The notes beneath the pieces are model-generated. The model saw only the letters and a list, made by a program, of their open reading frames with translations. It was not told the DNA's origin and did no database searches. A DNA stretch of 64,000 nucleotides from Chinchilla lanigera (lineage: Eukaryota > Chordata > Mammalia > Rodentia > Chinchillidae): assembly GCF_000276665.1 (NCBI RefSeq), contig NW_004955469.1, positions 10,204,413 to 10,268,412 of the forward strand, read 5' to 3'. A program made the translations under genes and the position numbers. How positions within the stretch are numbered: position 1 is the stretch's first letter; every line of letters starts with the position of its first letter. Shown here piece by piece: positions 35,628 to 45,965 of this stretch.

Positions 35628-36190
35628 TTATTTACATTTGTTTGAGAAATCTGTATGGAGCACTGTGTTAGGCTCTGTGATGGTTAATCTTGACCATCAG
35701 CTTGATTGGCTTGAGAGAGCCTAAGAGATTAGTAAAGTACACTTCTGGGTGTGTTTGTGTGGGTGGTGGGGGCCTGACCTTGAGTACCACCCTCAGGGAT
35801 GGCGAACCTATGGCAGGTGTACCACAGGGGGCTGTTTGTACCATTGAAAGCTCTACAAGGTTCATCCTCACTAGTATATGTGGTCTTTGGCCCTTTCCTC
35901 TCTGGCTCCTCCTGCTCTCTGCTTTCCTCCATCATGCCCTTCCTTCCACCATGATGTCTCTGCCCTGGAGCTAGCTGACCATGACCAAAACTTCTGAAAT
36001 CACGATCTAAAATAAACCTTTCCTCCTTTAAGTTGTATATCTTGGGTACTTTGTCCCAGCAACAGAAAGCTGACCAGTAGAGGCACTATGCTTGAAGCTA
36101 GGGCTACAGAGATGGATACATCTGACCTGTGGTCTTGCTCTAGGTGGCTTATAGTCAGGTGAGGGAGGAGGGTTGGTTTATGGAAGATGT
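35628..36190 (+). repeat. L2 LINE fragment interrupted by an LTR
   Basis: The left part (35628-35675) ends ggagcactgtgttaggctc. The right part (36082-36190) resumes ggcactatgcttgaagctag, then ggctacagagatggatacat and ggtggcttatagtcaggtga. The two halves together give the L2 order 'gcactgtgctaggcactggggatacag...', so the L2 was there before the LTR. Confidence 0.72.
35676..36081 (+). mobile_element. ERVL-type solo LTR inserted in L2
   Basis: It opens tgtgatggttaatcttgacc, then atcagcttgattggcttgag and tctgggtgtgtttgtgtggg, a recognisable ERVL-type LTR start. It has an AATAAA (ctaaaataaacctttcctcc), then tatatcttgggtactttgtc and a 3' end agctgaccagtaga. Flanks are ggctc (35671-35675) and ggcac (36082-36086), a 5-bp duplication with one mismatch. 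No internal viral genes are present. Confidence 0.75.
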
Positions 36191-38014
36191 GCACGCACAG
36201 AGACAGAAGTGCAGAGAATGAAGCCAGCTCTGTGACCCAAGAGACTCAGGGCCCATAGCAATGCCCTCTCCCGCCTATTGTGTAGCCCTGGCCCTATGCT
36301 CTTCTCCTTCTCCCCATACCTTGCACTAGGAGATGTGAGGGCAGAGGTACATGCAGGCCCTGGGAGCAAGTCCTGGCCCCATGTTGCAAAAGCTGACTGC
36401 AGGCTACACTAGCCCCAAAGAACAGGCTGAGCTCCAGGGGCGCATCAGCGAACTTCAAGAGGGAACAACTGAGTAGTTCTGATCACTTTAGTATACCCCA
36501 TGATTTGGCAGGCACCAAATTTCATCCCAATACAGCCTCAGCCTTCTCGCAGAGGAGGAGGCAAGTTGGATAAGGCACAGTCTAGACACAAATCTAAACA
36601 CCACAAACCCTGGCAGACCATGGCTGAGCGAGGGGTGATTGCCCTGTGTGCCTTAGAATCTCCTGGAAGGGAGACTGAGTCAGCGGAGGGAAGGGCCTCT
36701 ACCTAAATCTGGGAGCATGTGATTAATTTATGTTCTTAGCATAACTTCAAGCCTTTGCATCTCAAGCATGTTATTTCCTCCTCTGACAAGCATGGACCCC
36801 TGAAAACAAACAGGCTGCTCAAGGCTTGGTACTGTCAGCAAGGCTGTGCCCGTGAACTGTCACAACTGCTTGTTAGTTCCTAAAGCCCACGCCAGAGAAC
36901 CACACTGCCATCAACCAGGGAACAACATGAGACAAGCTCGCCTCTCGCCTCTCAGAGCACCCTGTGAGTGGCTGTCACATGGGCCTGTGGATGGGCTGGG
37001 GGTGGGTAGCATTGAGACAGAACCAGGTCTCTTTGTAGAGAGCCTATTGTAAGGATGGCCCTTTGACATGAGGCGAGGACCCTGAGTGAGTCAGTATTTA
37101 CAGTGGCGGTTCAGGACAAAGAGGACAAGGCACAACCACGAGGCCTGATTAGCGGGACTTGTCTGACACTATTTACAGGGCTGCTTTGATTTCCAGACCT
37201 CAGTTGGTTTTCATATGACTGATTAAAAACATGTGCCAGTTGAAATCACAGCTGCAGAATAAAACTGGTAAAACCAGTGAGACGTAGACGTTTGAAACTT
37301 GCCTCTATTTGCAAAAATGACCTCTGACTTGGTTTATATGTACTTGATTTCCTGACAGTGAGGGTCATGTCCCTGAACCACTTCTCCCACCCTACCACCA
37401 CATTGGCCTGGCTTTAGCAGACACCATATGTCTCATCTTCCAGCTGCCCAAAGAAAAGCATCTTTGAATTCCAGAACTCAAGTCCTGTTTTGGAGGAAAC
37501 CAGTTGTTTAGGCTTTTGCAAAATAAAAAGATCTGTCAGAGAAGCAGGCCAACTAACGATGGCCTTGTCTTCAGCAGCCAGAACCATGTGACTCCTAAAC
37601 ACCCCTCTAATCCACAGCTGTGACCTCCTCCCTGACCAAGCCCTTAACCAAAACCACACTCAAGGAGCCTGCCAGGCAGGTGTGGGCAGGAGACAAGCAA
37701 GGGCCTGGCTGCAGAGTTCACCCTTAGTGGCCACCAGTACATCAGAAACAGCTCAGGACTGAACTTTAAAAGATGTCTAATGCCCTAAAAGCTTTGTCCA
37801 AGTGTCTCACAATGAAAGTGGCTGTCTCTGTAGTCCGTTGCCAGCTTGATCTGATAGGTGGAAAGGGGATGACTGAGGCAAAGCCCCAGGATCCCTCTCT
37901 ACACAAGGCTTCCCTCTTCTGCAGTCACACACGCTCACAGCTGTTTCTGCAGACTCTGAGCCCCGCCCCTTAGGCCCAGCTTGGTCCCCATGGTAACATT
38001 TGGCATCCATTGCT
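36191..38014. other. intronic sequence, nothing assigned
   Basis: About 1.8 kb without recognised repeat. The stretch 37170-37330 (for example ttcatatgactgattaaaaa, gcagaataaaactggtaaaa) is repeat-free and might be conserved non-coding DNA, but this cannot be tested here. Confidence 0.35.
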
Positions 38015-38270
38015 CATCTCTTATGCCAGGTAGCATACTAAGTACTTAATTGGACCATCTCATTAAATCCTTACAAGAACGCTTTAAGATGGACAGAGTT
38101 ATCCCCACTTTACAGATGAAGAAACTGAAGTGCAAGTCACCTACCCAAGGGATCCAGCCAGCTAGGCAGGTGAATTGCCAGGCATGGGTCTCAGGTCTGG
38201 CTGGCCCCAGAGCCTGCTCTACATTACCTGCCCTGCACATCCTGCAACCTTGGAGACTGTCAGGCTCAGC
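38015..38270 (-). repeat. MIR SINE, near full length
   Basis: tatgccaggtagcatactaa, ctcattaaatccttacaaga, tttacagatgaagaaactga, then cagagcctgctctacattac follow the reversed MIR consensus almost from end to end. Confidence 0.85.
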
Positions 38271-41200
38271 TCTCAGCCCAGAGAGATTAATCCTGGGCCC
38301 AAGGCCTAGAAAAGTAGAGCTGCTAAGCACTGCAGCTCACCTTCCTGTGCCCCATGTGTGAGTGGAAGCCTGAATGCCTCTTCTCCTCCGTATCCAGCCA
38401 GAACTGACCTAGTCACAGCCTGGGGTCCATTCTCTACATTTCAGTCTCCGAAATGAGGCTCTTGAGTCAAACTGGGTTGTGATTTTCTGAAACCCTAAGC
38501 AAAGGGGTTGAGATCAGTGATGAGGGTCAGAACCTTATTTTGTCCTAAGGCCTACTGAGCTCTAATTTGGTCTAAAAATAGACTCCTGTCCAATGTGAGA
38601 CCCATGAGGACCCTGGCTGACTCCAGACCCCTCTCATCAGAGGCCCCCATGGCTAATTAATGAGGAGGTAGAGAGCCCCCCCAACACACACACACCACAG
38701 TTTACACTCCAAAAGCTTTGCCTTTGGGTCACAGATTTTTTTTAAAGATGACAAATAACTTGTGCCATTAGCAAGCTATACTCTGGGCAGCTCTCCATTT
38801 TCTCTGATAAAAATTGAAATAAATGAAAACAGTGCTTTAAAAACATCTATAAATGGGTGGGAGCCAGTTGTCATTTTCCCTCTCCCCTCCTCCCCTCCCT
38901 CTGCCGACTTAATGAGGATCCAAGTTGAGAAGCGCTTGCTGCACGCAGCTGGTAGCATCATGCCTTTAAATAGCCTTCGCCACGCTTCCCCTCAGTGGCA
39001 CGCAGTTGCTCTGGCAGGGAAAGCCCAAGACGCACAGGAAACTTGAGAACTTTCTGAAAAGGAAAGCTCTTGCCTTTCAAGCAGACTCCCTCTTGTCAAG
39101 ACCTTTTTGTGTGAGGAGCTTGCGGTGCAGCCCCTTCCCCCAGAACTTTCCAAGGAAAAGAGGGCCCATGAGACTCTGGGCCAGGGGGTGCTGGAGAGCT
39201 TCCCTTGGCTGATGGCTGCCCAGCTCGGGCCAAGGCCCAAGGCCAGTCACTGCGGCCAGCACTCCCGTGCAGATGAGCTGCAGCCTCTCGCCTGTGGCTT
39301 TCTCCTGTACCTCGGCCAGGATCCCCGTCCCTTGAAGCAGCCAAGCAAAGGGCTGAGAGGCTGGCAGCGGCCTGCCCAACTCTGACCCTCTAAGAAGGGC
39401 CCCGAGGCTCTCCCCCGTGGCACGTCCAGACCCCTGGGGAGAACAGTGAGCATGTAAAGAATGAATGGCCATCTTGTCTGGGCTGCAGCTGAGAGCTGCT
39501 GCACATTGTCCCACACCAGCATCATATCAGGGTGGCCTTAGGACCCTCTGCTTCCCCCAGGAACAAAGCCCAGGGCTTCTTGTTCCCCCAGCATCACTGT
39601 AGGTCTGGGGCTCCTTCTGCCACGTCACAGTCCCTCTTTGTGCGTTAAGGATGATTGTGGCCTGGTGTACTTGTGGCAAGGGCTCTGCGGACCTAAGTGT
39701 CACAGAAAGTGATACCTTGGCCAACTCAGCTGCAGTGATCAGGAGTGGATGGCAGAGATGCTTAATCCATCTTCCTCACTAGTTGTTGGCTTGGACTAAA
39801 GTTTGAGAAAGGACTAAAGTTTTCTTCATCAGTATGTGGACATGACAGTTGTTACTTTCTGGGGCTGCACCATCCCTGCCTTCTGCAACAGCTGGTAATA
39901 GACATGCTCTCACTGCTTCTCACAAACCCGAGGCTTCACAAGCTGCGTCAGTACATGCTGAACCAGGTGGAAGTCGCGCTGAGGAGAATGCACCCCTCCT
40001 TTCCAGGGCAGGGCTGTGTGGCCTGGCAGGGAGGACACTGCACATGGGACCAGAGCCCTGGAAGAAGCAGGAGAGAGCCTCCAGGTGGCCAGGGAACATC
40101 CGGGGAGCAAGGCATCTGGCCTGAAGCCCAGAGGTGGGGAATGGCGCACTGAGGAAGCATAAGTGGCTGTGAAGAGGGGAGCTGGGGGATGTGGATACAG
40201 AGCCGTGTCCTGGCCCGTGGGCGGCTGAGGAAGTCTATGATCTCCCCAGTGCATGTGGTGTGTTCAGTGGGGAGGGGTCCTACATTCGTTAAAAAGGATC
40301 TTCTGTTTCGTAGTTCTTCAGAGGGGTATGTGCCCTCAAAAATCATCGTGGAAACAAAGGATAACTAGGGTTTTTTAATGAGTAGGAGCCAGGTCAGGAG
40401 TTTGGGAGCCCTGATGTCGTGGTTGGGTGGCAACAGAGACCATCCTCCGAGGGAATCCATCTAGGTGCAACCGACAGGTGGGCCTCGTGCACAGGGGAGG
40501 CACCTTTCTGCTGCAGCTGTGTTGCACACTAACAAGACCAGAGCGGGGCCACTACCAAGGATGGAGGGCCCTGCGGGCGAGGGAGTCTTGAATGAAGTAC
40601 CGCAGGGGTTTAGGAGCCATGGAAACTGGTTGAGAAGGAAGCTGAGGGCTGTAAGAAGCACAAAGTGGCCAGATCACTTTCAGATCCCCGACTGTGATGA
40701 AAACGTCATGTGGAACGTGCTGGTTCGAATTACAGAGCAACTTCCAGGTCAGCATGTCCTGCAGGTGGTTAGGAATGTGGGACTGGGCGTTTGGGAGAGG
40801 AGAGGAGAGGAGAGGACTGGAGACTGGACTAAGGAGTATTTTGCTAAGCGTGATGCAAGCCTTTGAATAACCCAGTAACTGTGACCTTGACCCCTATCTG
40901 CATGAGGGAAGTGGAGAGCAGGGAGGGACAAGCGCAAGGAAAGATTCATCTCGGGAGAGCAGGGGCGAGGGAAGCGGAGATCGATGATGTTTAATGTCAA
41001 GGAAGTTACAAGGCAAGAGAGCTTCCAGAGAGGAGCTGACGGTGAGACATTGCAGAGGCTGTGTGGAAACTAGAGCGGAGGAAGAGCCGGAGCATTCAGA
41101 GTGGCCCGGCCGGCCGGGAAGAGTCCGGCTGGCTGGCCGGGGGAGGAGGGCACCCCGCAGAGACGCACTGGCCACCTGACATGGTGTTACAGGATTTCTG

Positions 41201-41829
41201 GGCCTGCTGCCTCCTCTGAGCCCCCACGCGGCAGGAACACCTGGATTATCCCACAGCCTCAGGCAGCCTGACCAGGCAGGGGGGCTCAGCACGTGCATGT
41301 CTCCTGATGGGAACGTGGCCTTGCTTCTCTAGATGGAAACTAGGGGAAGATTCTCTGAATACCCAGCCGGGCTTTCTTTCCACTTGACCAGACCGCATGT
41401 GTGTTTGGAAACAGTTGCAGATCATTTGGGAATATCCTCATTAGGCCCTTTTTGTGCATATGAAGTCAAAGGTCCAGTTGAGAGGAAAATGCAGTGTTCT
41501 GATACTGCAGATCGCTGAAATGATGCATCAGTCAACGCGGTCACTCTGTCTTACACTCTCCCAGGAGAAGGCGGCCATTTATACTGTTGTCTGAAGGAGT
41601 AGGCGGCCAGGCAGGTCTGTGTGCAGGCCTGGGAGAGAGAGCACCATGGTGAACTAAATGTACCTCCCTTGGAAAAATCCAGAGGGCTTTGCATCAGCAG
41701 AGAAAAAATCCAACCCAAGATGCATGACAGTAAATAACAACTGTTCTGAGTTAGGTCGAAAGCTCTGAGTTGCACTTTTTCCTAAGTTGTTTGCTAACCA
41801 CAATTTTTTTCTCCCCTCTTTCCCACCAG
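38271..41829. other. intron 3' portion, with a GC-rich stretch
   Basis: No recognised repeat family. GC content rises here compared with the first 30 kb. A CpG-rich run at about 41080-41165 (cccggccggccgggaagagt and neighbours) is only about 90 bp, too short for an ordinary CpG island. The many long overlapping frames (up to 145 codons) reflect GC content. The final bases form the acceptor for the last exon. Confidence 0.4.
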
Positions 41830-41893
41830 GGCTTATTTCAAAACCTTTGTCCCTCAGTTCCAGGAGGCTGCATTTGCCAATGGAAAGCTCTAG
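41830..41893 (+). CDS. BABAM2: BABAM2 (BRE/BRCC45), last coding exon and stop
   Basis: After the acceptor tttcccaccAG, the first G completes the AAG lysine codon begun in exon 13095-13248. Twenty codons then read [20 protein letters not shown], followed by TAG at 41891-41893. This is the recognisable C-terminus of mammalian BABAM2, so the reading frame, phase and length all agree with the family. It completes the C-terminal UEV-like region of a protein that bridges BRCC36/Abraxas-type dimers and MERIT40. A longer frame at 41770-42147 covers the same bases in another register and is not the gene product. Confidence 0.97.
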
Positions 41894-42165
41894 GAAACAC
41901 CAGTGTTGAGAGGTGGCCAGCCAGACTGCGTGGTCCACATGCGTGCCGGCGCACAGGGCTGCTTCCTGGAAGCCGCCTGGAGCGTCTTCACTGCAGCATT
42001 CCGCTCACACAGCAAGTCTGCTTGCCCCAGGCAGCCCCGCTCTGCTGGAACCCAAACTCGAGCTGCCTGGCGGTACCCTGGATCCTAGCGCCCTTCGCTG
42101 TTGTTGTTCCCTCTTCCTTCATTATATTTCTTAGCTGGAAGAAATAAACTCACAAGTCATGATGC
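41894..42165 (+). other. BABAM2: BABAM2 3' untranslated region
   Basis: It runs from the base after TAG to the expected cleavage zone 10-25 nt past AATAAA. It has no recognised SINE or miRNA-precursor-like hairpin. The exact end is inferred. Confidence 0.75.
42143..42148 (+). terminator. BABAM2: poly(A) signal AATAAA of BABAM2
   Basis: A canonical AATAAA lies 250 nt after the stop codon. Downstream it is followed by T/GT-rich sequence (ctttgtctgtgagacttctg at about 42221) and, further on, a GT dinucleotide tract, which fits a functional 3' end. No competing signal was noticed between the stop and here. Confidence 0.85.
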
Positions 42166-42297
42166 AGTAATTTTCCAGGGAAAGTAAAATGTCATAAATA
42201 CACACATCTTTCTTCCAAAGCCTTTGTCTGTGAGACTTCTGTTAAGTTTCAAGGTTGAACACCCCTTGGCTTTTCCCCCCTGAAATTAGTGTTGTGG

Positions 42298-42298
<1 letters not shown>

Positions 42299-42343
<45 letters not shown>
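42299..42343 (+). repeat. (GT)n microsatellite
   Basis: A pure GT dinucleotide run of about 22 units lies just downstream of the BABAM2 3' end. It gives artificial CVCVCV frames. Confidence 0.97.
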
Positions 42344-42344
<1 letters not shown>

Positions 42345-43551
42345 ATTCCCACCCAACATTTCCATTGGACAATCCTCCAGTGGAAAAAGGAAGCACCTAA
42401 AGGATCTGACAAACCTGCAGGATCAAGACACCCACCCAGCGGGGCTCAAGGCTGGCACTCAGGAACCAATAGGCTCCAGCATCCTCCCTGCCCCTTCCCC
42501 GTGCCTCCCCCGCTCCTGTGTAGTCTGTGTGCACAGCCCGTCCCAAAACTAGGGGACACGGGTCATTAGGGCTTGCTGCGTGCACCCAATGGGGTTGCTG
42601 ATGGAGCGTCTCAGGCTTACAGAGCACTGTGTGAATCCACCTGAAAGACAAAGGCTGGGGTCATAGGTTATCACTGGTGTGTGTCTGGTATCTGAATCGG
42701 GCCTGGCTGCTGAGCAAGGTACTGGAGCAAGCTCCTAGGTGTATAGACTATCAGAACTGGAAGGGATGTCAGAAGCCAGCTTGTTTCAGTCAGTGTGCAG
42801 AAGGGAAAATGGAGGCCCAAATGCTCAAGAAACTCACAGCAGATCAGGAGCAGCTTCCTGTCGGCAGCCAGCTGGGCAGGGTCAGAAGACACTCCCTTGT
42901 TGCCAGCTGGCTCCAAGGGTTACAGCCGCTTCCCAACAGAGCCATCCGGGGACTTCTGCCAACATCCAGGTGTGTGCGTCCCAGTCCATGGGGGTCTGGT
43001 TTCATAGGTGAGGACCGGGGCAGGACTTCCTTGGAAGCTCCCTAGGGGATTCTGAGGAGCAGAGGCCACGATCTGGTCCAGTTTGCCCCTTGTACTGGGG
43101 AGAGGAAGGACTGGCTTAAGGTTATGCGGCTGGTCCATGGCAGGGCAGGGTGTGGACACATGAAACTGGGCTATCTGTGCTTGCTCAGGGTAGCTGTGTG
43201 CCAATTCCAGTCCTCCTCCTAAGACCCCGTGGCATGATCCCTTAGGGTTGCTCTGCCACCCGCCACCTGTGCAGGTTGGGCTCTCCAAGAGCTTGCTTCA
43301 GGTCTGCTAGGCATCCCGGTGATGTTCTAGCAGAGTGGCTGGCAGCACAGAGTGGGTAAAGTCACATTTCCAGTGGCCATTCAGCAGTGACAGCAGCCAT
43401 ATAGGTAGTATGGTCCACCACTGTCACCCTTCTGTGCCTGCAAGCATCTAGGGGTCCACACACGCTCAGGCTAACCAGCTAATTAGTGACAACCTGAAGC
43501 ATCAGTGCAGCAAGCACAGCTAACTCAGAGGAGCTGGCACAAGCTGGTTGT
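42344..43551. other. intergenic sequence, with a possible ancient SINE
   Basis: At about 42735-42845 the order agaactggaagggatgtcag, gtgcagaagggaaaatggag, gcccaaatgctcaagaaact resembles an old mammalian SINE/MIR-like element. The rest is unassigned. Confidence 0.4.
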
Positions 43552-43715
43552 GATGACACACACCTGTAACCCAGGCACTCTGGGAGGCTGAAGCAGGAGG
43601 ATCAAAGTTAGCCCAGCCTGGGCAACTCAACAACTTACAAGACCTCCTTGTCTCAAAATAAAAATGAAGAGAGGGCTTGGGATGTAGTTCAGTGGTAAGG
43701 CCCTGGATTCAGTCA

Positions 43716-43750
<35 letters not shown>
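43552..43750 (+). repeat. B1+ID composite SINE ending in (GT)n
   Basis: The B1 half (gatgacacacacctgtaacc, gggaggctgaagcaggagga) is joined by aaaataaaaatgaagag to ID (ggcttgggatgtagttcagt, ggtaaggccctggattcagt). The usual A tail is replaced by a GT run at 43719-43750. Confidence 0.87.
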
Positions 43751-43751
<1 letters not shown>

Positions 43752-43804
43752 GGGGGTGGTCAGTGAGTGTTGTTTACAGCGGACTTGTGATGTAAATGAG
43801 TGAG

Positions 43805-43935
43805 TGAGAGCCATCTTGTCCCACAGATAAAGAAAGCAGGTCAGAGAGGTTAAACCATCCATTCACCAGCTAGGCAGTGCCGGTGTCAGGGCTGACCCAG
43901 GCTCCTGGCTCCCAGTCCAGAGCCACTCTTAACGC
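43805..43935 (-). repeat. MIR SINE
   Basis: cccacagataaagaaagcag, then gtcagagaggttaaaccatc and ggctgacccaggctcctggc is a reversed MIR core. Confidence 0.75.
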
Positions 43936-44554
43936 ACATCCTTGATTCTTCCGAGCGCTCTAAGGATATATTCTCCTTTGCCCATGAAGGCTGATGTACT
44001 TTGTGGGGGCAGAGGTTACATGACTGTTTTAAGATGTTCCGCTCCCTTACCCAAGTGAGTTGGGCTGATTCTCTTCGGGGAACCTAAACAACAGTGGTAA
44101 TAACTGCTTTATATTTCAGATGCCAGGGATTCAAACACCAGAGTGTGAGATTTTATCTCAGCCACAGAAGCAAGTAGCACTTGGGAAATGGGCAAGGGTC
44201 CCTGGCACGTATGTACACTTCTCGCTGGTTTCTCCTGTCATCAGGCATTGTACCTGCACACAGAGCGCGGCCCGGACTAATTAGTAAATGGCTATAAAAT
44301 GCTTTGGAGATGAGACATCCCATCGAGGAGTGCGCATTATTATTACCTCGTAAAATCCCGTCTCCAGCTTACTCAGCCCTTGTGATGGGAGCTTTAGCCC
44401 AGCACAGACGAGGGGAGGACTCAGATATGTTTACTAATAATGGTTGGATCCAATGGAGCAACCCCTATGTGGCCCAGGAGGAGGGACAGGAGAGCACGTC
44501 TTCCGGCTACAGACCAAGCCCATTTTCTAGGACATGAACTGGAAAGAAAACGAG
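43936..44554. other. intergenic sequence, nothing assigned
   Basis: No clear repeat or gene was seen. A phrase at about 44283-44345 (atggctataaaatgctttgg, gcgcattattattacc) may be a degraded MIR 3' end. Confidence 0.35.
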
Positions 44555-44985
44555 CTCTAGGATGAGAGAGACTTAGGTGTGAGTCCTGGCTCTGCCCGCT
44601 TAGTAGCTGGTAAATATTTAACAACCAGATACCATGTAGTGCTGATGATGATGATGGAGAGGAAGAAGAAATGACAGGAGGGCCCCAATTTGTACTGCTG
44701 GCTGATTTCCTAGTATGAACCAGTGACCAATTTTTAGCCACCCATATAAAGTCACTGAATGCAGAGCTGGGAAGGGCAGGAAGGGTCAAGGTGGTGGGAG
44801 CTCAGCTGGGGTGAGCCGGCTCCAGGGTGTCTGTCTAGTCCGAGTCTTGTTCTCCTCATCTCTAACCTGGGAATGAATACCTGCCTCCCAGGTCAGTGAG
44901 AATCAAGTAAGAAAAGGGCAGAAAACACCACGAACAGTGCTGGGCACCAAGTAATGGCTGATAAACAGCTGCTATTATTGCAGAC
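44555..44985 (+). repeat. MIR SINE in two pieces
   Basis: 44560-44635 has ttaggtgtgagtcctggctc and gcccgcttagtagctggtaa. 44830-44985 has gttctcctcatctctaacct, gggaatgaatacctgcctcc and cagtgctgggcaccaagtaa. Together they read as the 5' and 3' parts of MIR, separated by about 190 bp of unclassified DNA. The pairing is inferred. Confidence 0.55.
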
Positions 44986-45671
44986 CAGAAGAAGGATTTT
45001 CTGATGTTGACTTTGGCCTTTCTCTAAAAAGTCAGAATGCCCCTGTCAGAGAGTCCTGCCAGTGAATGTGGCCTTTGGGAGCGCGGCCCTGTCTGGATTG
45101 CCCGGAAGACGAAACATGAGTCATCTTGAGTTTTGCCGAATGAGAGATGAGCTGCATTTGTGGGAGCTCCCCGCCGCACCCCACCCCTTTCCTCCCCGCT
45201 GGAACTCAGCAGGACTTGGGGCCTGGCTGCACAACTGTGGCCCAGTGACCTGTTTCTCCTCCCTGGCCTCTGCTTTCCCACAGCAAGGAAATCAGAGCAG
45301 CACAGTTCACTTTTGCCTCTGACTTAGTTTCGGTTTCTGATGGCTGTAAACACTTACTTGGGAGGCTGAGCCATGCCAGAGCAGTGACCACACTGGCTTT
45401 GCTTAGTGCTTGATCTATCAATAATAGCACGAGCCCCAGAATCTGCCCCAGTTCCCCGGCCCAGGCCGTGCCACGGTTCTTAATGTGCAGGTTAGAAACA
45501 CCATTCATGGGAAAATGATGTCTAATTCTGTGAGTAGCACAATTCATTTATTAATGCTTTTAAAACCGAAAACAAGGCCCATCACCTTTTGTTTATGCCT
45601 CTGTAGCACGCATTGCGCAGTGCACAGTTAGGTAGCAACTAGAGGGAGGGGCTGGTGGATACACTGTCTTT
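44986..45671. other. intergenic sequence, nothing recognised
   Basis: GC-rich non-coding sequence with short overlapping frames. No repeat was assigned. Confidence 0.4.
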
Positions 45672-45838
45672 GTTTTCTTTTTTTACTGAGCTACATTCCT
45701 GGCTCTTTTATATTTCCGTTTTGACACAGGATCTTGCTAAGTCAGTAAGTTGACCAGACTGGGCTCTAACTTTCCATCCTCCTGCCTCAGCTTCTCAGAG
45801 AGCTGAGATTACAGGCAAGCGCCGCCACACTCAGCAAA
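45672..45838 (-). repeat. B1+ID composite SINE, diverged
   Basis: A degraded reversed ID (actgagctacattcctggct) precedes reversed B1 (gacacaggatcttgctaagt, cctgcctcagcttctcagag, agctgagattacaggcaagc). Confidence 0.78.
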
Positions 45839-45849
45839 ATATTGTCTTT

Positions 45850-45965
45850 TTAAATCCTTGCCACTAAATGAGGTTGGTGTTATTAGCTTTGTTTTCCAGG
45901 TCAAAACGTGGAGCCTCAGAAAGGTTAAATACCTGAGCCAAGGACCTGAGGCCAGTGTATACACC
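45850..45965 (-). repeat. MIR SINE fragment
   Basis: atgaggttggtgttattagc, then gtggagcctcagaaaggtta and aatacctgagccaaggacct is a reversed MIR core. Confidence 0.65.

Larger units (their letters stand above)
13249..41829 (+). other. BABAM2: BABAM2 last intron (28,581 bp)
   Basis: It begins GTAAGT at 13249 and ends cccaccAG at 41829, after a pyrimidine tract (ttttttctcccctctttc). The phase agrees: AA from the left exon and G from the right make a lysine codon. It is filled with SINEs, MIR, L2, L1, hAT and LTR relics listed separately. No internal exon was recognised. Confidence 0.95.
1..42165 (+). other. BABAM2: BABAM2 gene, 3' portion (gene span within window)
   Basis: Two exons with consensus splice sites read in frame into the recognisable C-terminus of BABAM2 (BRE/BRCC45). 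Bases 1-13094 are the 3' part of the preceding intron. Exon 13095-13248, intron 13249-41829, last coding exon 41830-41893 and a 3' UTR of about 270 nt follow. The 5' exons and promoter lie to the left of the window. The end at about 42165 is inferred from the AATAAA signal at 42143. In human the gene is likewise very large with long introns, which fits this layout. Confidence 0.93.

Noticed and set aside
41770..42147. 125-codon plus-strand frame over the last BABAM2 exon
   Set aside because: It is in a different register; the true frame is fixed by the splice phase and ends at 41893.
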